A stretch of 64,000 nt of DNA from MESE01 sp036675035 (GTDB lineage Bacteria > Pseudomonadota > Gammaproteobacteria > Burkholderiales > Burkholderiaceae_D): NCBI GenBank assembly GCA_036675035.1, contig JAKFFO010000153.1, forward strand, positions 21,006-85,005, given 5' to 3'. Below, in pieces: positions 1 through 8,250 of this stretch (its first letter is position 1; each line of letters begins with the position of its first letter). The position numbers and the translations under genes are program-made. Under the pieces are notes generated by a model that was given only the letters and a program-made list of their open reading frames with translations, had not been told where the DNA came from and did not search any database.

Positions 1-552
1 GTGGACGGCATTGAACTTTCCGACGATGTCAAAGCGATCGACCAGGTGCGTAAAAAAGTCGGCATGGTATTTCAGCAGTTCAACCTTTTCCCGCACCTGA
101 CCGTGCTCGAAAACCTGACGCTGTCGCCGATGTGGGTGGGCAAGATGCCTAAAAAAGAGGCGGATCAAAAAGCCATGCAGCAACTGGAGCGCGTGCAGAT
201 CGCCGAGCAGGCGCATAAGTATCCGCTACAGCTGTCCGGTGGTCAGCAGCAGCGCGTGGCAATTGCGCGCGCATTGTGCCTTACCCCTAAAATCATGCTG
301 TTCGACGAACCGACATCCGCGCTCGATCCGGAAATGATCAAGGAAGTGCTGGACGTGATCGTCGAATTGGCCGAGCAGGGCATTACCATGCTGTGCGTGA
401 CACACGAAATGGGCTTTGCCAAAGCGGTGGCGGATCGTGTGATCTTCATGGATCAGGGCCAGATTGTCGAGCAGAATACGCCGGATGAATTTTTCAATCA
501 TCCGCAAAATGAACGCAGCCGGGATTTCTTGTCGAAGATTCTTGGGCACTGA
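1..552 (+). CDS. Polar amino-acid ABC transporter ATP-binding protein, 5' end outside window
   Basis: This is the C-terminal three quarters of an ABC ATPase that energises uptake of polar amino acids (GltL/GlnQ type) at the inner membrane. The Walker A motif lies upstream of the window. Visible motifs are the Q-loop (GMVFQQFNLFPHLTV), the signature LSGGQQQRVAIARAL, Walker B (IMLFDEPTSALDP) and the H-loop (VTHEMGFA). The GTG at base 1 is probably an internal valine, because family members are about 240-260 residues and only 183 remain. Permease and binding-protein genes should lie upstream. The exact substrate cannot be told from the ATPase alone. Confidence 0.93.
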   Translation: MDGIELSDDVKAIDQVRKKVGMVFQQFNLFPHLTVLENLTLSPMWVGKMPKKEADQKAMQQLERVQIAEQAHKYPLQLSGGQQQRVAIARALCLTPKIMLFDEPTSALDPEMIKEVLDVIVELAEQGITMLCVTHEMGFAKAVADRVIFMDQGQIVEQNTPDEFFNHPQNERSRDFLSKILGH

Positions 553-735
553 TGAATCGGCATGACGTGCGCCAATGAATGCAAATATCCCGACACCGAT
601 ACGTTTCATGCTGGAATTGTGCGAGCGCTTCTAAATAACCCGATCACGGGATATCTTGCGGCATAACCCTGTCCAATTCGTATCGGGCGGAAACGCATGA
701 GCACCGGACAGGCGCGGTTGCCGGTTTCGCTTATA

Positions 736-847
736 GATCGGGAACGAATAAAGTTAGAACCCGATCCCCTCACCCCGACCCTCTCCCAGAGGGAGAGGGT
801 GAGAATAGCGGCCCGAAAAATCAAACCTTTTCGGGCCGGATCAATAG
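736..847 (+). repeat. Dispersed intergenic repeat, copy 1 (hairpin-rich)
   Basis: The segment has the same order of blocks as 5233-5345: GATCGG-(A)ACGAATAAAG, then CCCGATCCC, then a purine/pyrimidine hairpin (CCTCTCCC-AGA-GGGAGAGG), then a second hairpin (CGGCCCGAAAA at 809-819 with TTTTCGGGCCG at 828-838, 11 perfect pairs), ending in TCAATAG. It sits 33 bases before the start codon at 880, so it may form part of that gene's leader. The 327-base stretch 553-879 holds nothing else recognisable. Confidence 0.6.
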
Positions 848-879
848 GGTCAATTGGTATCAACCTTCAGGAGTCGTCT

Positions 880-1593
880 ATGGAAAGCAGTCAAAAAGCG
901 CATTTCGAACTTGATGAAGTGAATGAAAAATTGCGCAGGGAGTTCATGAAGACCCTTGAGCCATACGGTTTAAGGCTGGTTTCGGAATTGAGCGATATGT
1001 CCGAAGGCGAACGCGCGAAATGGCTGTTCTGGAACATGCATGAAAATCTCGATGAGATCCGGAAGATGGAGCCTACGCTGACGGGGCAAATCATGAGCAC
1101 CCAGTTTACCGTCAGCGACGGCCATTCGATGTGGACCGATAAATGCGGGCTTGAAAAACGAATCGAGCTGAATTGCAAATGGCAGCTGGTCTTGACCTAT
1201 TCATTGAACCAGAATGAAAAAACCTATGAAATCGGAGAAGGATGGGTAAGCCTTTTCGTCGGAGATGCTCCACCGCCGCATCCGGTTTTATTCGAACGCC
1301 AGAAGGGTTATCTGCATATGGACAGCTCGTTCTACCCGAATCAGCTGTTTCTGTACGGCTGGATGACCGAAGAGGTTTGGGAGGAAATCAAGCCCCAGCT
1401 GTACAACGGCAATCCCACCTGTAGAAGCGATATTTTGCTGATGGATAATTACTTGTTCCCGGTAAAGAGCAATATCGATTTTGCATGCGGCCCGACTGGC
1501 TCGATCGCCATCATGAATATGGAGTTCCGGCTTTTTTCGCATCCGTCCGAACGCAGGATGACCAGGCGTACCGAACCGCGTCAGCGTACATGA
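880..1593 (+). CDS. Hypothetical protein, coupled to DsbA-like gene
   Basis: This 237-residue soluble protein belongs to no family I recognise. The start at 880 is chosen because an AGGAG-type site (CAGGAG, 868-873) lies at good spacing; the frame stays open upstream only through the intergenic repeat. It has no signal peptide or membrane segment. The N-terminal third is charged and helical, and the middle is rich in aromatic residues (GWVSLFVG, SFYPNQLFLYGW). Its stop codon overlaps the start of the next gene in an ATGA arrangement, suggesting translational coupling. Function is unknown. Confidence 0.7.
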   Translation: MESSQKAHFELDEVNEKLRREFMKTLEPYGLRLVSELSDMSEGERAKWLFWNMHENLDEIRKMEPTLTGQIMSTQFTVSDGHSMWTDKCGLEKRIELNCKWQLVLTYSLNQNEKTYEIGEGWVSLFVGDAPPPHPVLFERQKGYLHMDSSFYPNQLFLYGWMTEEVWEEIKPQLYNGNPTCRSDILLMDNYLFPVKSNIDFACGPTGSIAIMNMEFRLFSHPSERRMTRRTEPRQRT

Positions 1594-2270
1594 TGGCGAA
1601 ACTGATCTATATCGCCGATCCGATGTGTTCATGGTGTTACGGCTTCGGTCCGGAATTGTCGCGCCTGTTCGAAACGATGCCGGAACTGGAGCTGGAAATT
1701 GTCGTCGGAGGATTGCGCGCCTACAACACCCAGGAAATGGAGCCGCAGTTAAAGGCCACGCTGCTATCCCATTGGCGCCATGTGGAGCAGGCGAGCGGGC
1801 TGCCATTTTCGGATGCGGCGATTTCGCGCGCCGGATTCATTTACGATACCGAGCCGGCTTGCCGTGCGGTCGTCACTGCGCGATTGCTTGCACCGGATCT
1901 TGCGCCGCGCGCGCAGCTCGGTGTTTTTCATGCGATCCAGCGTGCCTTTTACGCAGACGGCATTGATGTTACAGGAGGCGAAGCGCTCGCAGAAGTTGCA
2001 GCGGCAGCATTGACGACCGAAGGCATTCCACTCAACGCTGCTGCCTTCCATGCGAAATGGTCTGACGACGCAAGCATCGCCGCAACACGAAACGATTTCA
2101 TCCGGACCCAGCGCTGGGGTGTATCCGGTTTCCCGACCGTGCTGGTTGAATATCAAAAAGAATTGGCGCCTGTAGCTGTAGCATCGGGATATACGAAAAC
2201 CGGCACGCTGCTCGAACGCATTCAAGAGCTGACAGCGCAGGAAGCACAGTTCGGCATTGCGGCAGGATAG
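1590..2270 (+). CDS. DsbA-family thioredoxin-fold oxidoreductase
   Basis: This 226-residue protein is probably a cytoplasmic dithiol oxidoreductase of the DsbA/FrnE-like family. The redox motif CSWC lies at residues 13-16 inside DPMCSWCYGFGPE, followed by a long helical insertion. The cis-proline loop near the C-terminus is visible as GVSGFPTVLVE. There is no signal peptide, unlike periplasmic DsbA. The ATG at 1590 overlaps the stop of the preceding gene (1591-1593), so the two are probably co-translated; a second ATG follows at once at 1593. The substrate is unknown. Confidence 0.85.
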   Translation: MMAKLIYIADPMCSWCYGFGPELSRLFETMPELELEIVVGGLRAYNTQEMEPQLKATLLSHWRHVEQASGLPFSDAAISRAGFIYDTEPACRAVVTARLLAPDLAPRAQLGVFHAIQRAFYADGIDVTGGEALAEVAAAALTTEGIPLNAAAFHAKWSDDASIAATRNDFIRTQRWGVSGFPTVLVEYQKELAPVAVASGYTKTGTLLERIQELTAQEAQFGIAAG

Positions 2271-2293
2271 TGACCAGAGGTCGGAAACGAAAA

Positions 2294-2336
2294 GGGCGCA
2301 GGCCATGCCGCGTGATCGGCGGCATGGCCTGCGCCC
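2294..2336 (-). terminator. Strong hairpin terminator downstream of phaB
   Basis: There is an 18-base-pair perfect stem (GGGCGCAGGCCATGCCGC at 2294-2311 with its complement at 2319-2336) and a 7-base loop. Read on the minus strand the stem is followed by TTTTCGTTT, so it fits termination of the phaAB transcript. On the plus strand there is no T-run, so it may serve the convergent gene only weakly. Confidence 0.85.
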
Positions 2337-2357
2337 TTGCAGCAAGCAGGTGGCTGA

Positions 2358-3098
2358 TTAATACATGTGCTGGCCACCGTTGATCGCAATATTGGCCCCG
2401 GTCAGGAAGGCAGCTTCATCCGATGCCAGATAGGCGACCAGCCCGGCGACTTCTTCCGGCTTTCCGAGGCGTGACATCGGAATCTGCGGGATGATCTTGC
2501 TTTCGAGTACTTCCTGCGGAATCGCCATCACCATTTTGGTGCCGATGTAGCCCGGCGAGATCGTATTCACCGTCACGCCCTTGCGTGCCACTTCAAGCGC
2601 CAGCGCCTTGGTGAAGCCATGCATGCCGGCCTTGGCCGCAGAATAGTTGGTCTGGCCGAATGCGCCTTTCTGGCCGTTGACCGAAGAGATATTGATGACC
2701 CGTCCCCAGCCGCGTTCGATCATTCCATCGCATACCGGCTTGGTCATGTTGAACACCGAATCCAGATTGGTCTTCATCACCATATCCCAGTTGGTCTTGT
2801 CCATTTTCTTGAACGTCATGTCGCGCGTGATGCCGGCATTGTTGACCAGTACGTCGACTGGTCCCAGGTCTTTTTCGATTTGCGCAATACATTGCTGGGC
2901 CAGATCGTAATCCGACACATCACAGGGGTAGGCGCGGAATTTATAGCCTTGCTGCTCCATTGTCGCGAGCCAGTCCCGCGCCTTGGTATTGCCGGGTGAA
3001 TAAGTGGTAACAACCTGATATCCAAGTGCGGCCATCTTGATGCAGATTGCTTCTCCCAATCCGCCCATGCCGCCTGTAATCAATGCAACTCGTGCCAT
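2358..3098 (-). CDS. phaB: Acetoacetyl-CoA reductase (NADPH), PhaB
   Basis: PhaB reduces acetoacetyl-CoA to (R)-3-hydroxybutyryl-CoA, the monomer for polyhydroxybutyrate. It is a 246-residue short-chain dehydrogenase, the same length as the Cupriavidus enzyme. The glycine-rich nucleotide loop TGGMGGLG is at residues 8-15, NNAG at 86-89, and the catalytic residues Ser139, Tyr152 and Lys156 lie in NISSVNGQKGAFGQTNYSAAK. The C-terminus INGGQHMY is typical of PhaB. It is 57 bases downstream of phaA on the same strand, forming a phaA-phaB operon. No phaC or phaR is present in the window. Confidence 0.97.
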   Translation of the reverse strand: MARVALITGGMGGLGEAICIKMAALGYQVVTTYSPGNTKARDWLATMEQQGYKFRAYPCDVSDYDLAQQCIAQIEKDLGPVDVLVNNAGITRDMTFKKMDKTNWDMVMKTNLDSVFNMTKPVCDGMIERGWGRVINISSVNGQKGAFGQTNYSAAKAGMHGFTKALALEVARKGVTVNTISPGYIGTKMVMAIPQEVLESKIIPQIPMSRLGKPEEVAGLVAYLASDEAAFLTGANIAINGGQHMY

Positions 3099-3155
3099 GC
3101 TTCGTCTCCTGTATGGTTGAATCGCGCCATTCGCGACAAACCGTGATTAATTTTT

Positions 3156-4331
3156 TCAGCGTTCGATCGCCAGTGCAACGCCCATGCCGCCGCCGATGCA
3201 CAGGCTGGCGAGCCCGCGTTTTGCATCGCGCCGGATCATCTCATGCAAAAGTGTCACCAGGATGCGGCAGCCAGACGCGCCGATCGGATGGCCCAATGCT
3301 ATCGCGCCGCCATTGACGTTGATTTTGCTGGTGTCCCAGCCCATTTCCTTGTTCACCGCCAATGCCTGAGCGGCGAATGCTTCATTGATTTCCATCAGAT
3401 CCAAGTCTTTGTGCGTCCATCCGGCCTTTTTCAGGCATAGCTGTGCGGCGGGCACCGGCCCCATTCCCATCACGCTCGGATCGACCCCGGCAGACGAATA
3501 GGCCTTGATCCTTGCCAGTGGCGTCAGTCCCAGGTCCTTCGCCATTCTTGACGACATCATCACGACCGCAGCTGCGCCATCGTTGATGCCGGAGGCATTG
3601 CCTGCGGTGACGGTGCCGTCTTTGGCGAACGCCGGGCGCAACGCGGCCAGTGTTTCGAGCGTGGTGCCGTGCTTCGGATATTCATCGGTGTCGAACGTGA
3701 TCGATCCTTTTTTCTGCGGGATTTCGAGCGGCAGGATTTCATCCTTGAACTTGCCCCCCTTCTGTGCCGCTTCCGCCTTGGATTGCGATGCGAATGCAAA
3801 TTCATCCTGCTTCTGGCGCGAGATGTCGAATTTTTTTGCGACGTTTTCGGCGGTAGTGCCCATGTGATACTGATTGTAGACATCCCACAAGCCATCGACG
3901 ATCATGGTATCGACCAGTTTGGCGTCGCCCATGCGGAAACCGTCGCGCGAATTGTTCAGCACATGCGGCGATGCGCTCATGTTTTCCTGGCCGCCGGCGA
4001 TGATGATATTGGCGTCACCGCACTTGATCGCCTGTGCTGCAAGGTGAGTTGCCTTCAAGCCGCTGCCGCAAACTTTACCGACGGTGAATGCCGGCACCAT
4101 ATCCGGCAATCCGGCCCGGATCGATGCCTGGCGCGCCGGATTCTGTCCGACACCAGCCGTCAGCACCTGTCCGAGAATGACTTCATCGACCATTTCCGGT
4201 TTGATTCCGGTTTTCGCGAGAAGTCCCTTGATCACATGCGCACCTAGATCGGCAGCGGGAATCTTCGCAAGCGCCCCGCCGAATTTGCCGACTGCCGTTC
4301 TGAGTGCAGCCACGATTACTACGTCATCCAT
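3156..4331 (-). CDS. phaA: Acetyl-CoA acetyltransferase (beta-ketothiolase), PhaA
   Basis: PhaA condenses two acetyl-CoA to acetoacetyl-CoA, the first step of PHB synthesis. The protein is 391 residues. The nucleophile Cys88 is in GKVCGSGLKA, His348 in GHPIGASGCR and Cys378 in CIGGGMG, matching the classical biosynthetic thiolase triad. The ATG at 4331 is preceded by a GGAG site. A short hairpin (ACGCCG-CTT-CGGCGT) lies in the upstream leader near 4358-4372. Together with phaB it forms a storage-polymer operon; a role in acetoacetate use is also possible. Confidence 0.97.
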   Translation of the reverse strand: MDDVVIVAALRTAVGKFGGALAKIPAADLGAHVIKGLLAKTGIKPEMVDEVILGQVLTAGVGQNPARQASIRAGLPDMVPAFTVGKVCGSGLKATHLAAQAIKCGDANIIIAGGQENMSASPHVLNNSRDGFRMGDAKLVDTMIVDGLWDVYNQYHMGTTAENVAKKFDISRQKQDEFAFASQSKAEAAQKGGKFKDEILPLEIPQKKGSITFDTDEYPKHGTTLETLAALRPAFAKDGTVTAGNASGINDGAAAVVMMSSRMAKDLGLTPLARIKAYSSAGVDPSVMGMGPVPAAQLCLKKAGWTHKDLDLMEINEAFAAQALAVNKEMGWDTSKINVNGGAIALGHPIGASGCRILVTLLHEMIRRDAKRGLASLCIGGGMGVALAIER

Positions 4332-4795
4332 TTCGATTCTCCAATATTGCTATAAACACGCCGCTTCGGCGTCTCGTTCTATCCCTGTGATCGTCAATAT
4401 TTTTCAACTTTCTGTAAGCCGGGCATGTTGCCGTTTTGCATTCTCCCAGATCATACGCCGGCCTCTCGTAAATTCCTTGATGCCTATCAATGTTTTCATT
4501 ATGACAACTCTTATGTTTTAAATCAATGAAAAGTCGGCAGTGATAAATGACCTTATCAAAGTGGACGAAGCCCAGCTTTCAAAACGGCGTATGTCTGTTC
4601 TAAATCAATTAATGAATCGCAGCGACCTGAGCTCGCTACTCGTGTTTTTCATCGATCAGCGATGTGTTATTATTTTTATAATAATTTTGGGGCCGCGAGC
4701 CGATGCGGCGTCCACGTATAAAAATGAAACCGGAGATGACCGGCCACGCGGCGCAACGCTCCCGAGGTCGATCAGGCAAAAAAGGAAGGGATACC
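4332..4795. other. AT-rich intergenic region with divergent promoters
   Basis: This 464-base gap separates the divergent phaA and the gene at 4796. It must contain both promoters. A perfect TATAAT at 4677-4682 inside an AT-rich run (TTATTATTTTTATAATAATTTT) is a good -10 candidate for the rightward gene, though no convincing -35 is seen at the ideal distance. I see no conserved coding sequence here. Confidence 0.45.
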
Positions 4796-5116
4796 ATGCA
4801 CAGCGCACGTGCCGTAAAAGTCGAATCACATAACAGCCCGGAAAAACTGCGGACCATCCTGGCCCATTACGGGCAGCCGTTCCCGCATCGATTGGCGACG
4901 CGCTTCCCACATATCATAAGAAGAATTCTTTCGTTATGGCAAACTCCGGAAAAGGCGAGAAACTACTTCAAGATTCTGTTGGTGAAAGAGGCAACTGGAA
5001 ATCAGGGCTTTCCACCCGACGTCTATCAAGAGATTTTTTTGCTTGCCGCGTTTTACGATGAACAGTATCCGGCGCTGATCGGCAGGAACGATATCTGGGC
5101 CGGTTTCGCGATTTGA
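4796..5116 (+). CDS. Conserved hypothetical protein
   Basis: This is a 106-residue soluble, basic protein of unknown function. The ATG at 4796 is chosen because AAGGAAGGG lies directly upstream at 4782-4790; the open frame before it is low in coding character. The sequence has a pattern I associate with small Burkholderiales hypotheticals: SPEKLRTIL near the start, LATRFPHIIRRILSLW in the middle and GFPPDVYQEIFLL near the end. It is mostly helical with no signal or membrane segment. It is followed by the second copy of the intergenic repeat. Confidence 0.65.
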   Translation: MHSARAVKVESHNSPEKLRTILAHYGQPFPHRLATRFPHIIRRILSLWQTPEKARNYFKILLVKEATGNQGFPPDVYQEIFLLAAFYDEQYPALIGRNDIWAGFAI

Positions 5117-5232
5117 GCTTTTTGCGCGCCAGCCTGCCCGTCGAGCGGGTACAGCTTGTCCCGGATTTCCCGCCGCGATCAGGCGTAACGAACTTCGTTG
5201 CGAAAAATGTATCGAAGCTGCGATACGCCAGT

Positions 5233-5345
5233 GATCGGAGACGAATAAAGTGAAGTACCCGATCCCTTCATCTCATCCTTCTCTCTGAGGGGAAGCTGAG
5301 AATCGAGGCCCGAGGAATCGAGTTCTTTCGGGCCCGAATCAATAG
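5233..5345 (+). repeat. Dispersed intergenic repeat, copy 2 (degenerate)
   Basis: This is a diverged copy of 736-847: GATCGGAGACGAATAAAG, CCCGATCCC, an imperfect CTCTCTGAGGGG hairpin, then GGCCCGA (5307-5313) pairing with TCGGGCC (5328-5334), ending in TCAATAG. As in copy 1 it ends just before a start codon (5360). Similar order and position in both copies argue for shared ancestry. Confidence 0.55.
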
Positions 5346-5359
5346 TCGAGGAAGCAGCG

Positions 5360-5806
5360 ATGACATCTCCATCAATTCCGGAAGGATTTCATACGGTCAC
5401 ACCCTATCTCGTCGTCAGAGATGCGCCGGCACTGATTCATTTTCTGAAACAGGCGTTTGACGCAAACGAATCGCATCGCACCACGGACAAGGATGAAACC
5501 ATCACGCATGCGCAATTGCTGATCGGCGATTCCGTGGTGATGCTGAGCGATGCCGGTCCCGAATTAGATCCCATGCCCGGAATGCTCTACCTGTATGTCG
5601 ATGATGTCGATGTCGTTTATCAGCGTGCAATCCAGGCTGGCGCTGCATCATTGCGTGAACCGACCGATCAGGCCTACGGTGATCGCGTTGCGGGTATCAG
5701 GGACATGTGCGGCAACCAGTGGTGGATCGCAACCCGCAAGGAAGAGGTGCCGCCCGACGAAATCATGCGCAGAGAGGGCAGGCTGATGTCACGCACCAGC
5801 GCATGA
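5360..5806 (+). CDS. VOC-superfamily (glyoxalase/PhnB-like) protein
   Basis: This 148-residue protein has the paired beta-alpha-beta-beta-beta modules of the vicinal oxygen chelate superfamily. It resembles the PhnB-like subgroup: FHTVTPYLVVRDA at the start, HAQLLIGDSVVMLSD in module one, and YLYVDDVDVVYQRA with DRVAGIRDMCGNQWWIAT in module two. The start has a GAGGAAG site. Family members include dioxygenases, glyoxalases and resistance proteins; the substrate cannot be assigned. The convergent neighbour begins 12 bases downstream on the other strand. Confidence 0.85.
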   Translation: MTSPSIPEGFHTVTPYLVVRDAPALIHFLKQAFDANESHRTTDKDETITHAQLLIGDSVVMLSDAGPELDPMPGMLYLYVDDVDVVYQRAIQAGAASLREPTDQAYGDRVAGIRDMCGNQWWIATRKEEVPPDEIMRREGRLMSRTSA

Positions 5807-5818
5807 CATCCATGCCGG

Positions 5819-7255
5819 TCATGCTGCGTCGGCGATCAGCTCGCTCGATGCGGGCAGCGCGCGTACCTGCAGCTGGCGGCGCGCAATTGCTCGCGACAGG
5901 ATCTTGTACGTATCCATATCGAAAGTGGGCCGTACCGGCGCCCGGTTAACCAATTCCCAGAGCTCGTTGTCCGAATGGGCAGTACCCAGGTAGCACCAGT
6001 TGTGAACGACATGAACATCATGCCGACCGTTGACTCCGGACTCGATCAGCCCCACGGCCGCCTTGTATGGCCAGGTCTTTATTTTCAGATTGCGCAGCGC
6101 ACTTTCCAGCCGCGCCTGGTGCAACTCGATTTTTTCATTGCCGACGCAGGCACCATGGCAGCGTCGCAACTGATGTGCAAAGCACGGTTTGTTAGCTTGC
6201 GTGCGGCTTTCCAGTCCGAGCATCACAAGACACAGCTGATGCGTTTCAGCCAGCTCGCGCAGCGTGGTTTCCGCCTTGCGCCTGGAACTGAACAGGCCGT
6301 ACAGCCGATCCGCGCGTCCGAAATCCAGTTCGCTTGCATAGGCCAGTACCGGTTGCAGATGTCCGCCGGCAGCCGCACGCAGTTGCCATGCGCATAATTC
6401 GCGCTGCCGGCGCAGCACGCGATTGTGAATCGGTTGCAGTTCCTTGACCAATTGTGCTTCCAGCAAAAGCGCGCCGATCTCGCCAGCAGTCTCGCGCCAT
6501 TCCAGCCGGTGAATCTGGCTCGACAAGCGCATGTCCTTGTACAGCCGATGATCCGCGTTGAAATGCGATAGAACGCGCTGGCGCAAATGCACGCTTTTCC
6601 CGACATAAAGCGGCATGCCGTTTTCGCCATGGAATAGATAGACGCCCGGCGTATCCGGCAAGTCATCAAGCGATTCCGGCGCCAGATGGGTCGGCAGGCT
6701 CGGCCGTTGCAGCAGCAGTTTCACCGTCTGATCGAAAATCCCGGGCGCGGCGCCGGCAATCAGTTTGTTCCAGAGTTGCCAAAGCAGGTCGGCATCGGCC
6801 AATGCGCGATGCCGGCCGTCCGGTACCAGGCCATGCCGTTCGATCAACGTGTCGAGATTATGTTTGGCTTGATGAGGATAAAGTTTGCGCGACAGCTTGA
6901 CCGTGCACAGTACCTCGCAACGGAAGCCATGTCCGGCCGCCTTGAATGCGTTACGCAAAAATCCATAATCGAAACGGGCATTGTGCGCAATGAAAAGACC
7001 ACGCTGCAGTCGTGCTGCCAATTCCTGCGCAAGCTCCGCAAACACCGGCGCATTCCGCACCATGTCGTTATCGATCCCGGTCAGGGTTTGAATGAAGGGC
7101 GGAATCGGTATTTCCGGATTTACCAATGTCGACCAGCGCGTGGCGAGGCCGTTCGAATCGACTTCGACAATGCCGATCTCGGTAATGCGATCGGTCACGG
7201 GATTTGTGCCGGTCGTTTCCAGATCGATAAAAATCAGTTTTTGATAATTCGCCAT
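5819..7255 (-). CDS. DEDDh exonuclease fused to GIY-YIG (UvrC/Cho-like) nuclease
   Basis: This is a 478-residue two-domain nuclease. Residues 1-165 form a DnaQ-like 3'-5' exonuclease: Exo I IDLETTGT (Asp11, Glu13), Exo II HNARFDYGFL (Asp96) and Exo III HRALADADLL (His149, Asp154). Residues 200-290 form a GIY-YIG domain (GVYLF at 204-208, LYVGKS at 216-221, Arg225), like the N-terminus of UvrC or Cho. The C-terminal 180 residues contain several cysteines (CFAHQLRRCHGAC), like the UvrC Cys-rich region. A role in DNA repair is inferred from the domains. Such fusions are known in proteobacteria. It stands alone on its strand. Confidence 0.9.
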   Translation of the reverse strand: MANYQKLIFIDLETTGTNPVTDRITEIGIVEVDSNGLATRWSTLVNPEIPIPPFIQTLTGIDNDMVRNAPVFAELAQELAARLQRGLFIAHNARFDYGFLRNAFKAAGHGFRCEVLCTVKLSRKLYPHQAKHNLDTLIERHGLVPDGRHRALADADLLWQLWNKLIAGAAPGIFDQTVKLLLQRPSLPTHLAPESLDDLPDTPGVYLFHGENGMPLYVGKSVHLRQRVLSHFNADHRLYKDMRLSSQIHRLEWRETAGEIGALLLEAQLVKELQPIHNRVLRRQRELCAWQLRAAAGGHLQPVLAYASELDFGRADRLYGLFSSRRKAETTLRELAETHQLCLVMLGLESRTQANKPCFAHQLRRCHGACVGNEKIELHQARLESALRNLKIKTWPYKAAVGLIESGVNGRHDVHVVHNWCYLGTAHSDNELWELVNRAPVRPTFDMDTYKILSRAIARRQLQVRALPASSELIADAA

Positions 7256-7507
7256 GTGATCAGTGACAGCGGACAGGCGAAATGAGTGGACCGCTCGGCG
7301 CTGATGTGTCCGGCAATGGCAGAAATGCAGGGAGTTCGATGGGGTATGCGCGCATGGCTCTATGGCAGCTGTTTGCTGCGCAAAGTTCGTGCTTAACGAA
7401 AATATTTTGTCGCGTCCGCAAGCACGCTGACAAACCGATAATGCGGGCGGCCGGATCGCCGTCGAACGAGCCGCTTCAGCGAAGAAAATCGGCGCCGAAA
7501 AACGTCT

Positions 7508-7792
7508 TCAGAAATGTTCCGGACGCAGAAAGCACACGCCGTCCGGATTTTTTTCAAGCTGTATTGCCGCGACTGACTCGATCCGATCGCGCGCCGCCTC
7601 GAATGCAGCAATCATCGCCGCATCGTATTCCGCTTTGGTGTACTCGCGAGGCGGACGCGCTTGCAGTTTCTGCTCCAATGCATCTTCGGAAATTTCGCAG
7701 ACAACCTGTTTGCCATCCACGATTGCCGGAAATGCAACCGACTTATTCAGAGAATAAATTCCGGGCTGATCATGAGGAAAAGAGATATGCAT
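7508..7792 (-). CDS. DUF1488-like small protein
   Basis: This 94-residue protein resembles the DUF1488 family: MHISFPHDQPGIY at the start, VAFPAIVDGKQVVCEISEDAL in the middle and a helical C-terminus ending in a short strand. I start it at the ATG at 7792 because the family begins at this point; the frame is open for 41 more codons upstream, where the composition is unlike the rest. No good ribosome-binding site is visible. Function is unknown for the family. The 252 bases between it and the exonuclease gene hold nothing clear. Confidence 0.7.
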   Translation of the reverse strand: MHISFPHDQPGIYSLNKSVAFPAIVDGKQVVCEISEDALEQKLQARPPREYTKAEYDAAMIAAFEAARDRIESVAAIQLEKNPDGVCFLRPEHF

Positions 7793-7911
7793 TTCTGGGT
7801 AATGCGAAAAATCGCTTGCCGCTGCTGAAAATGAACTTAGGCGTGAATTATCAAGTACGAGCCGCGTATTGTTTTTGAAACTATACCTAATCTGTGTCGA
7901 TTTATGGATGG

Positions 7912-8103
7912 TCACCTGTCGCCTGGATTCGGCGCGGGATTGGCATGCGCCTGGCCTTCGTCGCCGGCAGTCTTGCCTTCAACCGGCTGGCTTCGTCTGT
8001 CTGCGGTACCGCGAGGCGTGAATCGACGATCCGCCATTCGCCGCTCCCTGAACTTGTTCAGGTCGTAGCTGGCGGCTTCGTAGGGGGTTTCAGGTCGGGT
8101 CAT
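7912..8103 (-). CDS. Small hypothetical protein
   Basis: This 63-residue hydrophilic protein starts at an ATG with an AAGGAC site eight bases upstream (8112-8117). It contains two RRxxDRR-like stretches (RERRMADRRF, GTADRRSQ) and a disordered Gly/Asn/Pro tail. There is no signal peptide or membrane segment. The reading frame is open further upstream to 8172, but the site supports the shorter form. It lies between two leftward genes. Function is unknown and the coding call is tentative. Confidence 0.45.
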   Translation of the reverse strand: MTRPETPYEAASYDLNKFRERRMADRRFTPRGTADRRSQPVEGKTAGDEGQAHANPAPNPGDR

Positions 8104-8250
8104 GTTCAATCGTCCTTGTGTACTGAGTAGGTAAAGGTAAGCGTCTCTTGAGTGTAAGGACTGGTGGTCCAACAGTGTTGACCTGCAGCAAATGTCGTCC
8201 CGATTCTGTAAGCATATCTGCGGCGGTACTGATACATTCCGGGAAAATTA

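Noticed and set aside
4540..4833. Possible 97-codon gene before 4796
   Set aside because: No ribosome-binding site, a composition change midway, and overlap with the better-supported gene starting at 4796.
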